Source: Hymenobacter terricola
GTDB taxonomy: Bacteria; Bacteroidota; Bacteroidia; Cytophagales; Hymenobacteraceae
Direction of reading: 5' to 3'
Assembly: GCF_017921975.2 (NCBI RefSeq)
Contig: NZ_JAGEMO020000015.1
Coordinates: forward strand, 124,001 to 188,000
DNA length: 64,000 nucleotides
The notes under the pieces are model-generated. The model made no database searches. It saw nothing but the letters and a program-made list of their open reading frames with translations, and was not told the DNA's origin. The position numbers and the translations under genes were made by a program. Below, piece after piece: positions 28,445 to 35,953 of this stretch. Position 1 is the first letter of the stretch. Every line of letters starts with the position of its first letter.

Positions 28445-28478
28445 TGGTCAATCCAGTATTAGTAGTGGTCAATGCAGT
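28445..28478 (+). promoter_or_regulatory. Direct repeats with 21-bp period upstream of a promoter
   Basis: TGGTCAATCCAGT at 28445-28457 and TGGTCAATGCAGT at 28466-28478: 12 of 13 bases identical, spaced two helical turns apart, and ending 25 bp before a TACCTTTG box. This geometry fits AraC- or LytTR-type activator sites. The left half recurs near 46. Confidence 0.65.
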
Positions 28479-28503
28479 GTAAGCAGGGCCTTTAGGGGGG
28501 TGC

Positions 28504-28511
28504 TACCTTTG
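28504..28511 (+). promoter_or_regulatory. Bacteroidota -7 promoter box, TACCTTTG
   Basis: It matches the TAnnTTTG consensus exactly. Transcription from here would run through the possible 40-aa ORF to the terminator at 28760. Confidence 0.7.
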
Positions 28512-28651
28512 TTCTTTCTTAGCAGGAGCCAATGCGCCCTGCCACTTGCGCCGTGTCCTTCCCACCAGCGGCTGCAGCAACTTCTTCTTCTGGGTAGCAC
28601 TGTGGTGGGCCTGTCCGGGCTGCCCTGGTTTCACATTAAATCTAACTGATT

Positions 28652-28774
28652 ATGCATATTCCCTATGTCTGGCAATTAACGGCGGAGGACACCGACCGCC
28701 TCCTCCGGTACCTGAAAGTGTACGTTCTGCGACGCATCCCCCGCATTCACTTTTACTCGAAAGCCTGGTCCTGA
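28652..28774 (+). CDS. Possible small protein, 40 aa
   Basis: An ORF MHIPYVWQLTAEDTDRLLRY continuing to HFYSKAWS. It is the only frame between a consensus promoter and a terminator whose stem includes its last codons. The composition is basic and aromatic with no hydrophobic helix. It resembles nothing I know. The transcript could equally be non-coding. Confidence 0.4.
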   Translation: MHIPYVWQLTAEDTDRLLRYLKVYVLRRIPRIHFYSKAWS

Positions 28775-28787
28775 AACCAGGCTTTTT
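28760..28787 (+). terminator. Rho-independent terminator
   Basis: AAAGCCTGGT pairs with ACCAGGCTTT over 10 bp with a 6-base loop, followed by a T-run (TTTTT). It overlaps the 3' end of the 40-aa ORF and separates it from the convergent AraC gene. Confidence 0.85.
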
Positions 28788-28882
28788 CGTTGCCTCCGAG
28801 CAGCTTGCTCCGGCTGAAAAACGGCGGGCCAGCGGCATTGTCCTCTACCTGAAGCTGATGAGCAAGCCGGAGCCGGCCGGGA

Positions 28883-29731
28883 TTAGGCCACGGGCAGCTT
28901 GCGGTATTCCGACGGACTCTGGCCCGTGAGCCGGCGGAAAGTCCGGTTGAAGTGCGAGAGGTTGTTGAAGCCCGTGGCCAGGCTGACTTCCGTAACGGGC
29001 CGGCCCTGCAACAGCAGCAGCCGGGCCTGGCTGATGCGGTACTCCTGCAGCAGGCCGGTGAGGGTTTGCCCGGTCATGCGCTTGAAGTAGCGGCAGAAGG
29101 CGGGCACGGTCAAAAACGTCAAATCGGCCATTTGCTGCACGGTAATGGGCTCGGTGTAGTGCTGTTCGATGTGCCCGTACGCCTGCTGCAGGCGCTGCTG
29201 GTCCCGGGCTTGCAGCGCCGAAAGGCCCAGGTCGGCGTGCAGCTCCGTCACGTCGGGGGCCTCGGCCAGCTGGTACAGCACCTGGAGCAGCGTAAGCAGC
29301 CGCGTGGGGGCCGGCTGCGTCAGCATCCGGACCAGGGCGGCGCCCGCCGCCGTGCGCGTGCGGCGGCCAAAAGTCAGCCCTTGCCGGGAGCGGAGAAACA
29401 GCTGCTGCACGGCCGCCAGCTCGGGCTTTTGCAGGAACTGCGCGCCCAGAAAGTCTTCCCGCATCTGGAGCACAATCTGCTCGAAGTCGCCTTCCTGCTC
29501 GTAGCTGAAGCTGAGGTGGGGCAGGTTGGGCCCGATAAACACCAGCTCGCCGCCCGAATAAGGCGAAACGTGCTGGCCGATGTGCCGCCGCCCGCTGCCC
29601 CGCGGAATGTACACCAACTCGTATTCCGGGTGGTAGTGCCACACAATGTCCCGGTCGCGCGCCTGGGTATAGTGCCGCAGGGTGAACGAGTGGCCCGGCG
29701 TGGGCTGAATGGGCTCAAATTCCAGTTTCAT
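28883..29731 (-). CDS. AraC-family transcriptional regulator
   Basis: A 282-aa protein. The start at 29731 (MKLEFEPIQPTPGHSFTLRH) is chosen because it begins just before the cupin-like sensor region (WHYHPEYELVYIPRGSGRRHIG); the frame extends upstream to 30778 only as antisense to the deacetylase gene. Two helix-turn-helix motifs lie in the last 100 residues: ITVQQMADLTFLTVPAFCRYFKRMTG and, after a linker, TEVSLATGFNNLSHFNRTFRRLTG, the classic AraC signature. It is divergent from the HDAC-like gene, with an inverted repeat in between. Confidence 0.95.
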   Translation of the reverse strand: MKLEFEPIQPTPGHSFTLRHYTQARDRDIVWHYHPEYELVYIPRGSGRRHIGQHVSPYSGGELVFIGPNLPHLSFSYEQEGDFEQIVLQMREDFLGAQFLQKPELAAVQQLFLRSRQGLTFGRRTRTAAGAALVRMLTQPAPTRLLTLLQVLYQLAEAPDVTELHADLGLSALQARDQQRLQQAYGHIEQHYTEPITVQQMADLTFLTVPAFCRYFKRMTGQTLTGLLQEYRISQARLLLLQGRPVTEVSLATGFNNLSHFNRTFRRLTGQSPSEYRKLPVA

Positions 29732-29809
29732 GTCTGGTAAACGGCTGGGGTTCGGCAACGGTGGGGCGGCGGTGGGGCGGCGGGCAGTAGCCTCGGTTAA
29801 GGTAGCGCA

Positions 29810-29860
29810 ATAACCGGAATGTTGGCGCGGGCGCAACCGCTGCAGGGGCATTCCAGTTAT
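29810..29860. promoter_or_regulatory. Inverted repeat between the divergent AraC and deacetylase genes
   Basis: ATAACCGGAATG (29810-29821) and CATTCCAGTTAT (29849-29860) are inverted copies with 11 of 12 positions agreeing, separated by 27 bp. The right arm ends 6 bp before the deacetylase start. It is a possible operator for the AraC protein. A tandem GTGGGGCGGC pair lies just upstream, near 29760-29780. Confidence 0.5.
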
Positions 29861-29866
29861 GGCCGC

Positions 29867-30775
29867 ATGACGTTGCCCATTGCCTTCGCGCCCAGTTATG
29901 CCCACGCCCTGCCCACCGGCCACCGCTTCCCAATGCTGAAATACGAGCTGCTGCCCGAGCAACTGCTCCACGAAGGCACGGCCACGGCGGCCGACTTTTT
30001 CGTGGCCACGCCCGCGCCGGTGGAGGACGTTTTGCGGGTGCACGACGCGGGCTATTACGAGCGGCTGCGGCTCGGCCAGCTCACGCGGCAGGAAGAGCGG
30101 GTCACGGGCTTCCCGTGGTCGGAAGCGCTGTTTGCGCGCGAAATCACCATTTTGGGCGGCACCATTGAGGCGGCCCGGCGGGCTTTGGTGCACGGCGTGG
30201 CCTTCAACATTGCGGGCGGCACGCACCACGCGTTTCGGGCGCGGGGCGAAGGGTTTTGCCTGCTGAACGACCAGGCCGCCGCTGCCCTGTGGCTGCTGGC
30301 CAACGTGCCGGCCGTTCGCCAAATCCTCATCGTGGACCTCGACGTGCACCAGGGCAACGGCACAGCCGCCATTTTTGAGCACGAGCCGCGGGTATTCACG
30401 TTTTCCATGCACGGCGCCCGCAACTACCCCGCCCGCAAAGAACAGTCCGACCTCGACCTCGCCCTGCCCGATGGCACCGACGACGCTCCCTACCTCAAGC
30501 TGCTGGCCGAAACCCTGCCCCGCCTGCTCGACGAAGTGCAGCCCGATTTCGTGTTCTATTTGGCCGGCGTCGATGTGCTGGCCACCGACAAACTGGGCCA
30601 CCTCAGCCTCTCCCGCGCCGGTTGCCGCCAGCGCGACCAGCTGGTGCTCAGCAGTTGCCACCGCCACAGTCTGCCAGTGGTGGTGTGCATGGGCGGCGGC
30701 TACTCCGAGCGCATCGCCGACATCGTGGAAGCCCACGCCAACACGTTTCGGGTAGCGGCCGGGATATTCACTTAA
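29867..30775 (+). CDS. Histone deacetylase-family protein (class II-like / acetoin-utilisation type)
   Basis: A 302-aa zinc hydrolase with the HDAC fold, predicted to remove acetyl groups from lysines or polyamines. The ATG at 29867 matches the family N-terminus (LPIAFAPSYAHALPTGHRFPM). The active site is visible: NIAGGTHHAF with the His pair, DLDVHQGNGT with the zinc Asp and His, the second zinc Asp in AGVDVLATD, and GGGY near the end. The upstream frame to 29819 is not needed. Control by the divergent AraC gene is plausible. Confidence 0.93.
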   Translation: MTLPIAFAPSYAHALPTGHRFPMLKYELLPEQLLHEGTATAADFFVATPAPVEDVLRVHDAGYYERLRLGQLTRQEERVTGFPWSEALFAREITILGGTIEAARRALVHGVAFNIAGGTHHAFRARGEGFCLLNDQAAAALWLLANVPAVRQILIVDLDVHQGNGTAAIFEHEPRVFTFSMHGARNYPARKEQSDLDLALPDGTDDAPYLKLLAETLPRLLDEVQPDFVFYLAGVDVLATDKLGHLSLSRAGCRQRDQLVLSSCHRHSLPVVVCMGGGYSERIADIVEAHANTFRVAAGIFT

Positions 30776-30825
30776 CAATGAACAATTAGCGGTGAACGAC
30801 TGTCAACTGTTCATTGCTAACTGAT
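30776..30825. repeat. Short AACAATGAACAATTAGC-type repeats, copy 1
   Basis: Words like AATGAACA(A/G)TTAGC occur in both orientations here between the convergent deacetylase and methyltransferase genes. Related words (CAGTGAACAATGAGCAGTT) recur at 31507-31550 and 31580-31625 inside the polyketide cluster. They are probably a low-complexity dispersed repeat family. Confidence 0.6.
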
Positions 30826-31515
30826 AATCACCTGCCACCGAAAGGCCCAACGCCAGCGCAGCTCGTAGTTTTTGATGCCGGCCCGCGCCAGTAGGGCCAC
30901 CCAATCGGCGCGCCGGAAGGCCCGCGCCACTGACAGCGGCGCGTCGTGCTTCACCAGATACGAGCCACCCAACAGCCGTGTGAGCCACTTGATGCTGTGG
31001 TAGGCCAGCCAGTGCCGGTGCAAATCGTTGATGACAACAGCCACCCGGGCCTGCTGCTGCCATTGCCGCAGCAGCGCCACCAGCTCATCATCGCTGAAAT
31101 GGTGGCAAAACAGGCTGCACGTCAACACATCAAAGGGCTGCGCCTGAAATTCCGCCGAAAAAATATCAAATTGGCGGTAGTCGATTTCGGGGTAATCCAG
31201 GCTCCTGGCCGCGGCATACTCCAGCATGAATGGATTGGCGTCAATGCCCGTCAGCTCCATCGAAACGGCTTTTTTGCGCCCCCAGCGCGCTACGTGGCGC
31301 AGGGTGTCGCCGCCGCCGCTGCCCAGGTCGGCCAGACGCAGGGGCTGGCCGGCCGGGAAGCGGGGCCGCAGCCGGTGCAGGGCGTTCAGCACCGGCTGGT
31401 AGCCCCCCAGCCAGGTATTGATGGTTTCCAGCTCGTCGAGGTTCCGGCGCAGGGCGTCGGTGGCCAGCGTCAGGTCATCCATCAGCTCCGGGCCGGCCGC
31501 TCTTTCAGTTAACAT
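30817..31515 (-). CDS. Class I SAM-dependent methyltransferase of the polyketide cluster
   Basis: A 232-aa enzyme. Motif I (LADLGSGGGDTL) is followed by the acidic GIDANPFML and a motif-II-like FDVLTCSLFCHHFSDDE; the C-terminal half is typical of UbiE-like methyltransferases acting on phenolic or quinone oxygens. It is the last gene of a minus-strand group, 16 bp after the synthase gene. In the srsABC operon of Streptomyces, a type III synthase, a methyltransferase and a flavin hydroxylase together make methylated phenolic lipids, which is the likely model here. Confidence 0.88.
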   Translation of the reverse strand: MLTERAAGPELMDDLTLATDALRRNLDELETINTWLGGYQPVLNALHRLRPRFPAGQPLRLADLGSGGGDTLRHVARWGRKKAVSMELTGIDANPFMLEYAAARSLDYPEIDYRQFDIFSAEFQAQPFDVLTCSLFCHHFSDDELVALLRQWQQQARVAVVINDLHRHWLAYHSIKWLTRLLGGSYLVKHDAPLSVARAFRRADWVALLARAGIKNYELRWRWAFRWQVIIS

Positions 31516-31531
31516 TTTCAGTGAGCAGTTA

Positions 31532-32722
31532 TCAGTGAACGGTGAGCAGTTGGGCTGCCTGCTCTACTGCCACTTCCTGAGGATTAGCGATAACTGCAAA
31601 CTGCTCATTGTTCACTGTGAGCTGCAGCAGCATGGCTTCCATGGTCAGGCCCGGCCCGAAGGCGAAGCTGAGCACCGGCGCGCCGTGGTCGGCGGGGGAG
31701 GCGTGGGCCAGCACGTCGCGCAGCACAAACAGCACCGTGGCCGACGACATGTTGCCGTAGTCGCGCAGCACGCGGTAGGCGTGGCGGTTGTCCTGGCGGG
31801 TCAGGCCCAGCTCGGTTTCAATGGTTTCCAGAATCTTGCGCCCGCCGGGATGAATGGCGAAGTGCCGGATATCGGCCAGCTGTACCGGCAGGCTGGCCAG
31901 CAGCCCATCCGTGAGCTGGCGAATGCCGCGCTGAATGAGCTTGGGCACGTAGCTCGACAAGGTCATCTCAAACCCAAAGTCGTTGATGTGCCACGCCATA
32001 TCGTCGTGCCCATCAGGCTCCAGGCCGCAGTGGAAGGCTTGCAGGGCCAGGCTGGGCGCGCCGTTGGGCAGGGGTTCGGCCAGCACCAGGGCGGCGGCCG
32101 CGCCGTCGCCAAATAAGGCGTTGCTGATGAGGTGGTCCTCCTCCGGGCTTTTCTGGAAGTGCAGGGTGCACAGCTCCACGCTCACGATGAGCACGCGGGC
32201 CCGGGCATCGGCCCGGCAAAAGGCATCGGCCAGCTTCACGGCGTTCACAGCGGCGTAGCAGCCCATGAAATTCACGCAGGTGCGGCGCACGTCGGGCCGC
32301 AGCCCCAGGGCCTGCACCAGCTCAATGTCGAGGCCCGGCGCGTACATGCCCGTGCAGCTCACCGTGACGAGGTGCGTGATGCTGGCCGGGGCCACGTCGG
32401 GCACCTGGCCCAGGCAGCTGCGCACGGCCTCGGTGGCCAGGGGTAATGCGTCACGCCGATAAACGGCCATGCGCTGGCCCACGCTCGGAAACGGCTCCAG
32501 GGTGGGCGTATTCGGGAAAAACGTGTAGTCGCCGTTGGCCCGGCCATAATCCGGCAATACCGAATACCGGTGCTCAATGCCCGACACCCGGTACAGCGCC
32601 CGCAATTTGCGTGTGTCGCGTTCGCCAAATTCCAGCGCCTGGGCCATGAAATCAGCAATTTGCGGCTGGGCAATGCGATGAACAGGGTTGGCAGTGCCGA
32701 TGGCACCTAAATAGCTCGGCAT
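31532..32722 (-). CDS. Type III polyketide synthase
   Basis: A 396-aa homodimeric synthase of the chalcone/stilbene family. The catalytic triad is visible: Cys in VNFMGCYAAVN, His in FAIHPGGRKILE and Asn in GNMSSATVLF; the CoA-binding GFGPG-type loop is FAFGPGLTME. The start at 32722 (MPSYLGAIGTANPVHRIAQP) fits the family better than 32779. The last 30 or so residues (LTVNNEQFAVIANPQEVA) lie beyond the normal end and are encoded by the dispersed short repeat, so a repeat seems to have extended the C-terminus. Probable product: an alkylresorcinol or alkylpyrone. Confidence 0.95.
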   Translation of the reverse strand: MPSYLGAIGTANPVHRIAQPQIADFMAQALEFGERDTRKLRALYRVSGIEHRYSVLPDYGRANGDYTFFPNTPTLEPFPSVGQRMAVYRRDALPLATEAVRSCLGQVPDVAPASITHLVTVSCTGMYAPGLDIELVQALGLRPDVRRTCVNFMGCYAAVNAVKLADAFCRADARARVLIVSVELCTLHFQKSPEEDHLISNALFGDGAAAALVLAEPLPNGAPSLALQAFHCGLEPDGHDDMAWHINDFGFEMTLSSYVPKLIQRGIRQLTDGLLASLPVQLADIRHFAIHPGGRKILETIETELGLTRQDNRHAYRVLRDYGNMSSATVLFVLRDVLAHASPADHGAPVLSFAFGPGLTMEAMLLQLTVNNEQFAVIANPQEVAVEQAAQLLTVH

Positions 32723-32884
32723 TCGGGGAAGTGGATTTAGGGACTTAGTAGAAGCAATGAGGCGGCCAAAAAACGCCACTGGCCCTATTTACGGGATAAT
32801 GAAAGGTTTTGGGCCTCAATCGCCTAAAATAGGCCAACAACATTCTGGCGTTTGTAGCCCAATACCCCTTTTGGCCTCATTAGG

Positions 32885-34003
32885 TTAGAATTCCTGGCCG
32901 TGGGTGCGGCGCATCAGGGCCTGCACGGCCCCCGGCCAGTGGCGCAGGCCGCCCACCACCACCTCGCTCAGCACCGGCCCGCCAAACAGCCGCTGCACGG
33001 CCCGGCCCACCCGCAGCCGCGCCCCAAACTGCGCGTGCCAGGCGCGGGAATACGCGGTTTCCATGGCCAGCCGCGTGGTTTTCGCGCTCAGAAAATCGTG
33101 GGCCGCCGCTGCTGCCAGGGCTGCGCCGTGCAGCGCCATGGCCATGCCGTTGCCGCACAGCGGGGTAATGAGGCCGGCCGCGTCGCCGCACATCAGAATG
33201 TGCTGCTCCACCGGCTGCTTGGGCGCAAACGAAATTTCATTGATGACTTCGGGCTGCGGATACAGCACCTCGGCCGCCTCCAGAATCTCGCGCAGGCGCG
33301 GGTTTTTGGCCAGCACGGCCTGCTCCATGGCCGGAATGGTGCCGTGCTCCTTCAGGTTTTGGCGGGTGGTGAGGTAGCAGAAGCACAGCTTATCCTCCTC
33401 AATGGCCGAAATGCCGGCGTAGCCATCGGCGAAGTTGTGCAGCGCAATCACATCGCGCGGGAAGCCCGGCAGGCGCAAGTGGTATTTCACGCCGAGGTAG
33501 GGCGAGCGCTGCCTAAAAAAGCCCCGTTGCAGCTGCCGGTCGAGGTTGGCGCGCTTGCCGTAGGTGCCCAGCACCACCCGGGCGGTTAGCTCGCGGCCGT
33601 CGGCCAGGGTCGCGCGGTGCTGGTCCGCAGCCGGGTCGAAGGTTACGTCCGTCACCGTGCTTTTCAAATAGAACGTGACGCCCCGGGCGGCGGCCAGCTG
33701 GTACAGAAAATCATCCAGCGCGTAGCGGCTCACCCCAAAGCCGCCCAGGTCCAGCGTAGCCGTCAGAACGCGCCCGCCCGGCGACGACAGCAGGAACTTG
33801 CTGATGGCCGCCGGGGCCAGTGCGGCGGGGTCGGCGTGCAGGCGGCGCAGGTAGGGCAGCACCTCATTGCTCACGTATTCGCCGCACACTTTATGGAAAG
33901 GGTACTGCTTGCGTTCTACTACTGCCACGCGGTGGCCGCGCCCGGCCAGGTCCAGGGCGGCGGCCAGGCCGGCCAGTCCGCCGCCAATCAAGAGAATGTC
34001 CAC
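32885..34003 (-). CDS. FAD-dependent oxidoreductase (geranylgeranyl-reductase / halogenase-like)
   Basis: A 372-aa flavoprotein. The Rossmann motif DILLIGGGLAGLAAALDLAG starts the protein, with VVERKQYPFHKVCGEYVS in the second part, and the second FAD motif CGDAAGLITPLCGNGMAMAL near residue 285 as in geranylgeranyl-reductase-like monooxygenases. It is first in the minus-strand polyketide cluster, 162 bp before the synthase, matching the role of SrsC-type hydroxylases that convert phenolic lipids to quinones. No substrate can be assigned from the sequence. Confidence 0.9.
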   Translation of the reverse strand: MDILLIGGGLAGLAAALDLAGRGHRVAVVERKQYPFHKVCGEYVSNEVLPYLRRLHADPAALAPAAISKFLLSSPGGRVLTATLDLGGFGVSRYALDDFLYQLAAARGVTFYLKSTVTDVTFDPAADQHRATLADGRELTARVVLGTYGKRANLDRQLQRGFFRQRSPYLGVKYHLRLPGFPRDVIALHNFADGYAGISAIEEDKLCFCYLTTRQNLKEHGTIPAMEQAVLAKNPRLREILEAAEVLYPQPEVINEISFAPKQPVEQHILMCGDAAGLITPLCGNGMAMALHGAALAAAAAHDFLSAKTTRLAMETAYSRAWHAQFGARLRVGRAVQRLFGGPVLSEVVVGGLRHWPGAVQALMRRTHGQEF

Positions 34004-34098
34004 TTAGTTGGTCGGCAAAATAGGAACCATGGAAGCGAAATTACCGTAATTCATCGAGTTTTCTGTATATACTAGTAGGCCTGCTGGTTTCACTGCCG

Positions 34099-34106
34099 TA
34101 CCTTTG
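34099..34106 (+). promoter_or_regulatory. -7 promoter box, TACCTTTG
   Basis: An exact TAnnTTTG match 70 bp upstream of the stand-alone T9SS protein. No matching TTTG at -33 was found, so the upstream element is weak. Confidence 0.65.
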
Positions 34107-34176
34107 TCAACTAAAATCACCATTTCGCGTTAAGCCACTACTGCCCGCCCTTGTTTTCCCACCCGCTAATTATACT

Positions 34177-34563
34177 ATGATGCAACGCCTACTTTTACCA
34201 CTGGTTTTATTTGTCTGTATTAGCCTCGGCTTTGGCCCGTTGCTGCATACGTTGCCGGCTGCTGCGGCCGCCACTATTTCCCGCCCCGGCCAGCAAGCCA
34301 AGCCCGGCGATGAGAAAACCCTGTTGGTGTACCCCAATCCCAGCACCGGTATCGTGCACCTGACCATCAATAACCTGCAAGGTAAAAAGGTGGAGCTAAG
34401 CGTGCTCAACGTCATCGGCTCGGTGATGTACCACGAAACCCTCACCGAAATGAACGACCGCTACACGAAGATGCTTGACCTCAGCAAATTCGCCAACGGC
34501 CTTTACTACGTGCGCCTGGAGGCCGATAACACCAGCCAGATTTGCAAACTGGTGATTCGCTAA
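34177..34563 (+). CDS. Stand-alone T9SS type A sorting-domain protein
   Basis: A 128-aa secreted protein that is little more than a signal peptide (MMQRLLLPLVLFVCISLGFG) plus a Por secretion tail (VYPNPSTGIVHLTINN to LYYVRLEADNTSQICKLVIR), starting near residue 50. Cargo usually precedes such a domain; here there is only a short linker (SRPGQQAKPGDEKT). It should be exported and its domain recognised by T9SS. Its role could be structural, or it may be a cargo that has lost its body. Confidence 0.85.
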   Translation: MMQRLLLPLVLFVCISLGFGPLLHTLPAAAAATISRPGQQAKPGDEKTLLVYPNPSTGIVHLTINNLQGKKVELSVLNVIGSVMYHETLTEMNDRYTKMLDLSKFANGLYYVRLEADNTSQICKLVIR

Positions 34564-34602
34564 GTAGTTAATTACCCGGTTAACTACCGGAAAAATATAA
34601 AT

Positions 34603-34630
34603 AAAAAAGCAGCCCGAGAGCTGCTTTTTT
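34603..34630. terminator. Bidirectional terminator
   Basis: AAAAAAGCAGC and GCTGCTTTTTT form a GC stem with A- and T-runs on both sides, between the T9SS protein (plus) and the small membrane protein (minus). Confidence 0.85.
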
Positions 34631-34650
34631 TGTGCGTAAACCAAGGGGAA

Positions 34651-34758
34651 TTATTTCACCCGGATGGGCTCCGGTGCGAGCATTTCCCGAACGTTCGAAA
34701 CCGTTTTGAGCGCGAGGATGGCGGTGACCACTAACAGGCCGAGCATGAAAATAAACAT
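34651..34758 (-). CDS. Small single-pass membrane protein, 35 aa
   Basis: ORF MFIFMLGLLVVTAILALKTV followed by SNVREMLAPEPIRVK. One TM segment lies at residues 2-18, then a basic/acidic tail. It ends next to the shared terminator. It resembles short unannotated membrane peptides, but no homolog is known to me. Confidence 0.55.
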   Translation of the reverse strand: MFIFMLGLLVVTAILALKTVSNVREMLAPEPIRVK

Positions 34759-34855
34759 AGTTTAAGAAAAACACGGGTGAATAAACAGCAGCTCCTGACG
34801 GGGAATTGCCTCTTGTCTGTTCAACCCCAAAATGGTGGGTCGGGTTTCAATAACA

Positions 34856-35953
34856 TTAGGGCATTGCGAGCAGTTCGGCCACCACGCGCCGGGCATCGGG
34901 CCCGGCTCCGTTCAGCAGGGCCGAGCGGCGACTGTCGAGCCAGGGGAGGCCCAGAAAGGCGACGCCGGGCGCGGCCGTCAGCCCCCGGTGGTGTTGAAGC
35001 TGGCCATCGGCCGCAAAAATGGGCAAGTCAATCCACGAATAATCGGGACGGAAGCCGGTGGCCCACACCACGGCATCGAGGGGTGCCGAGGCAGCGCGTT
35101 GCCCTTGAATAGCTCCTGTGGGCAGCGCCGCCGTGGCCCGGCCAATAAACGTGGCATTCGCAAACCGGCGCAGCCTGGCCAAATCGCCGCTGACCACCGG
35201 CTCGGGCCGGCCGAACAGCCGGCGCCCCAGCGCCGTGTGGCGCGACAAGCCAATTACCCCCGTGAGTGTCATCGCAGCCCATACCAGCTGGTTGTTGGGC
35301 AAAGCCTCCGTTTTTTCATCGAACGCCACAAATACGGGCCGGCCGGTGGCCGCCACGTCGGCGGCGATTTGCAGGGCTGAGTTGCCGCTGCCCACCACGG
35401 CCACCGGGCCGGTACCGGGCAGCTGGGCCGGGCGTTGGTAATCGCGGCTGTGCAGCTGGGCCACGGTGGCGGGCAGCTGCACGGCCCACGCCGGCACGCG
35501 GGGCGCGGTGTAGGGCCCGGTGGCCACAATGACGCGTTGGGCAATGTAGGCGCGCCCGGTGGTTTCCACCAGGTAGCCCGCTCCCGTATTTGGAGCGGCG
35601 GCCAGGCGGGTTACCCGTTGGTTGGGTTCGAAGGGGAAATGAAAATGGGCGGCGTAGTCGCGCAGGTAAGCCGTGGTTTCGTCGCGGGTGGGGTAGTGGT
35701 GCGGGCTGCCGGGCCACGGCCGGCCCGGTAACCCACTGGCCCAGGCCGGTGAAAACAGGCGCAGCGAATCGTAGCGGCCCGCCCAGGCGGCCCCGGCGGC
35801 CGGGGCCGCGTCCAGCAGCCGGAAGCCAACGGCGGCCTGCTGGAGGTAATAGGCGGCCGCCAACCCGGCTTGCCCCGCTCCGATGACCACCGCATCAGTA
35901 CGCAAAGGTGGGGGCGGTGCGGGGCCAGCGGGGGCGTTCAGGTGGCCGGGCAC
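34856..35953 (-). CDS. FAD-dependent flavin monooxygenase-like oxidoreductase (CzcO type)
   Basis: A 365-aa flavoprotein with a GTG start. The FAD motif DAVVIGAGQAGLAAAYYLQ near residue 19 and the NADPH-binding VAVVGSGNSALQIAADVA near 185 mark a group-B flavin monooxygenase-like enzyme, cytoplasmic. VVWATGFRPDYSWIDLP is the ATG-type motif. The GTG overlaps the TAG of the hybrid kinase by one base, so it is last in an operon with the two-component system and translation is coupled. Its substrate and link to the signalling pair are unknown. Confidence 0.9.
   Translation of the reverse strand: MPGHLNAPAGPAPPPPLRTDAVVIGAGQAGLAAAYYLQQAAVGFRLLDAAPAAGAAWAGRYDSLRLFSPAWASGLPGRPWPGSPHHYPTRDETTAYLRDYAAHFHFPFEPNQRVTRLAAAPNTGAGYLVETTGRAYIAQRVIVATGPYTAPRVPAWAVQLPATVAQLHSRDYQRPAQLPGTGPVAVVGSGNSALQIAADVAATGRPVFVAFDEKTEALPNNQLVWAAMTLTGVIGLSRHTALGRRLFGRPEPVVSGDLARLRRFANATFIGRATAALPTGAIQGQRAASAPLDAVVWATGFRPDYSWIDLPIFAADGQLQHHRGLTAAPGVAFLGLPWLDSRRSALLNGAGPDARRVVAELLAMP

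Noticed and set aside
29732..30778. N-terminal extension of the AraC frame to 631 aa
   Set aside because: The extension is antisense to the deacetylase gene and has no cupin- or HTH-like sequence; the AraC protein starts naturally at 29731.
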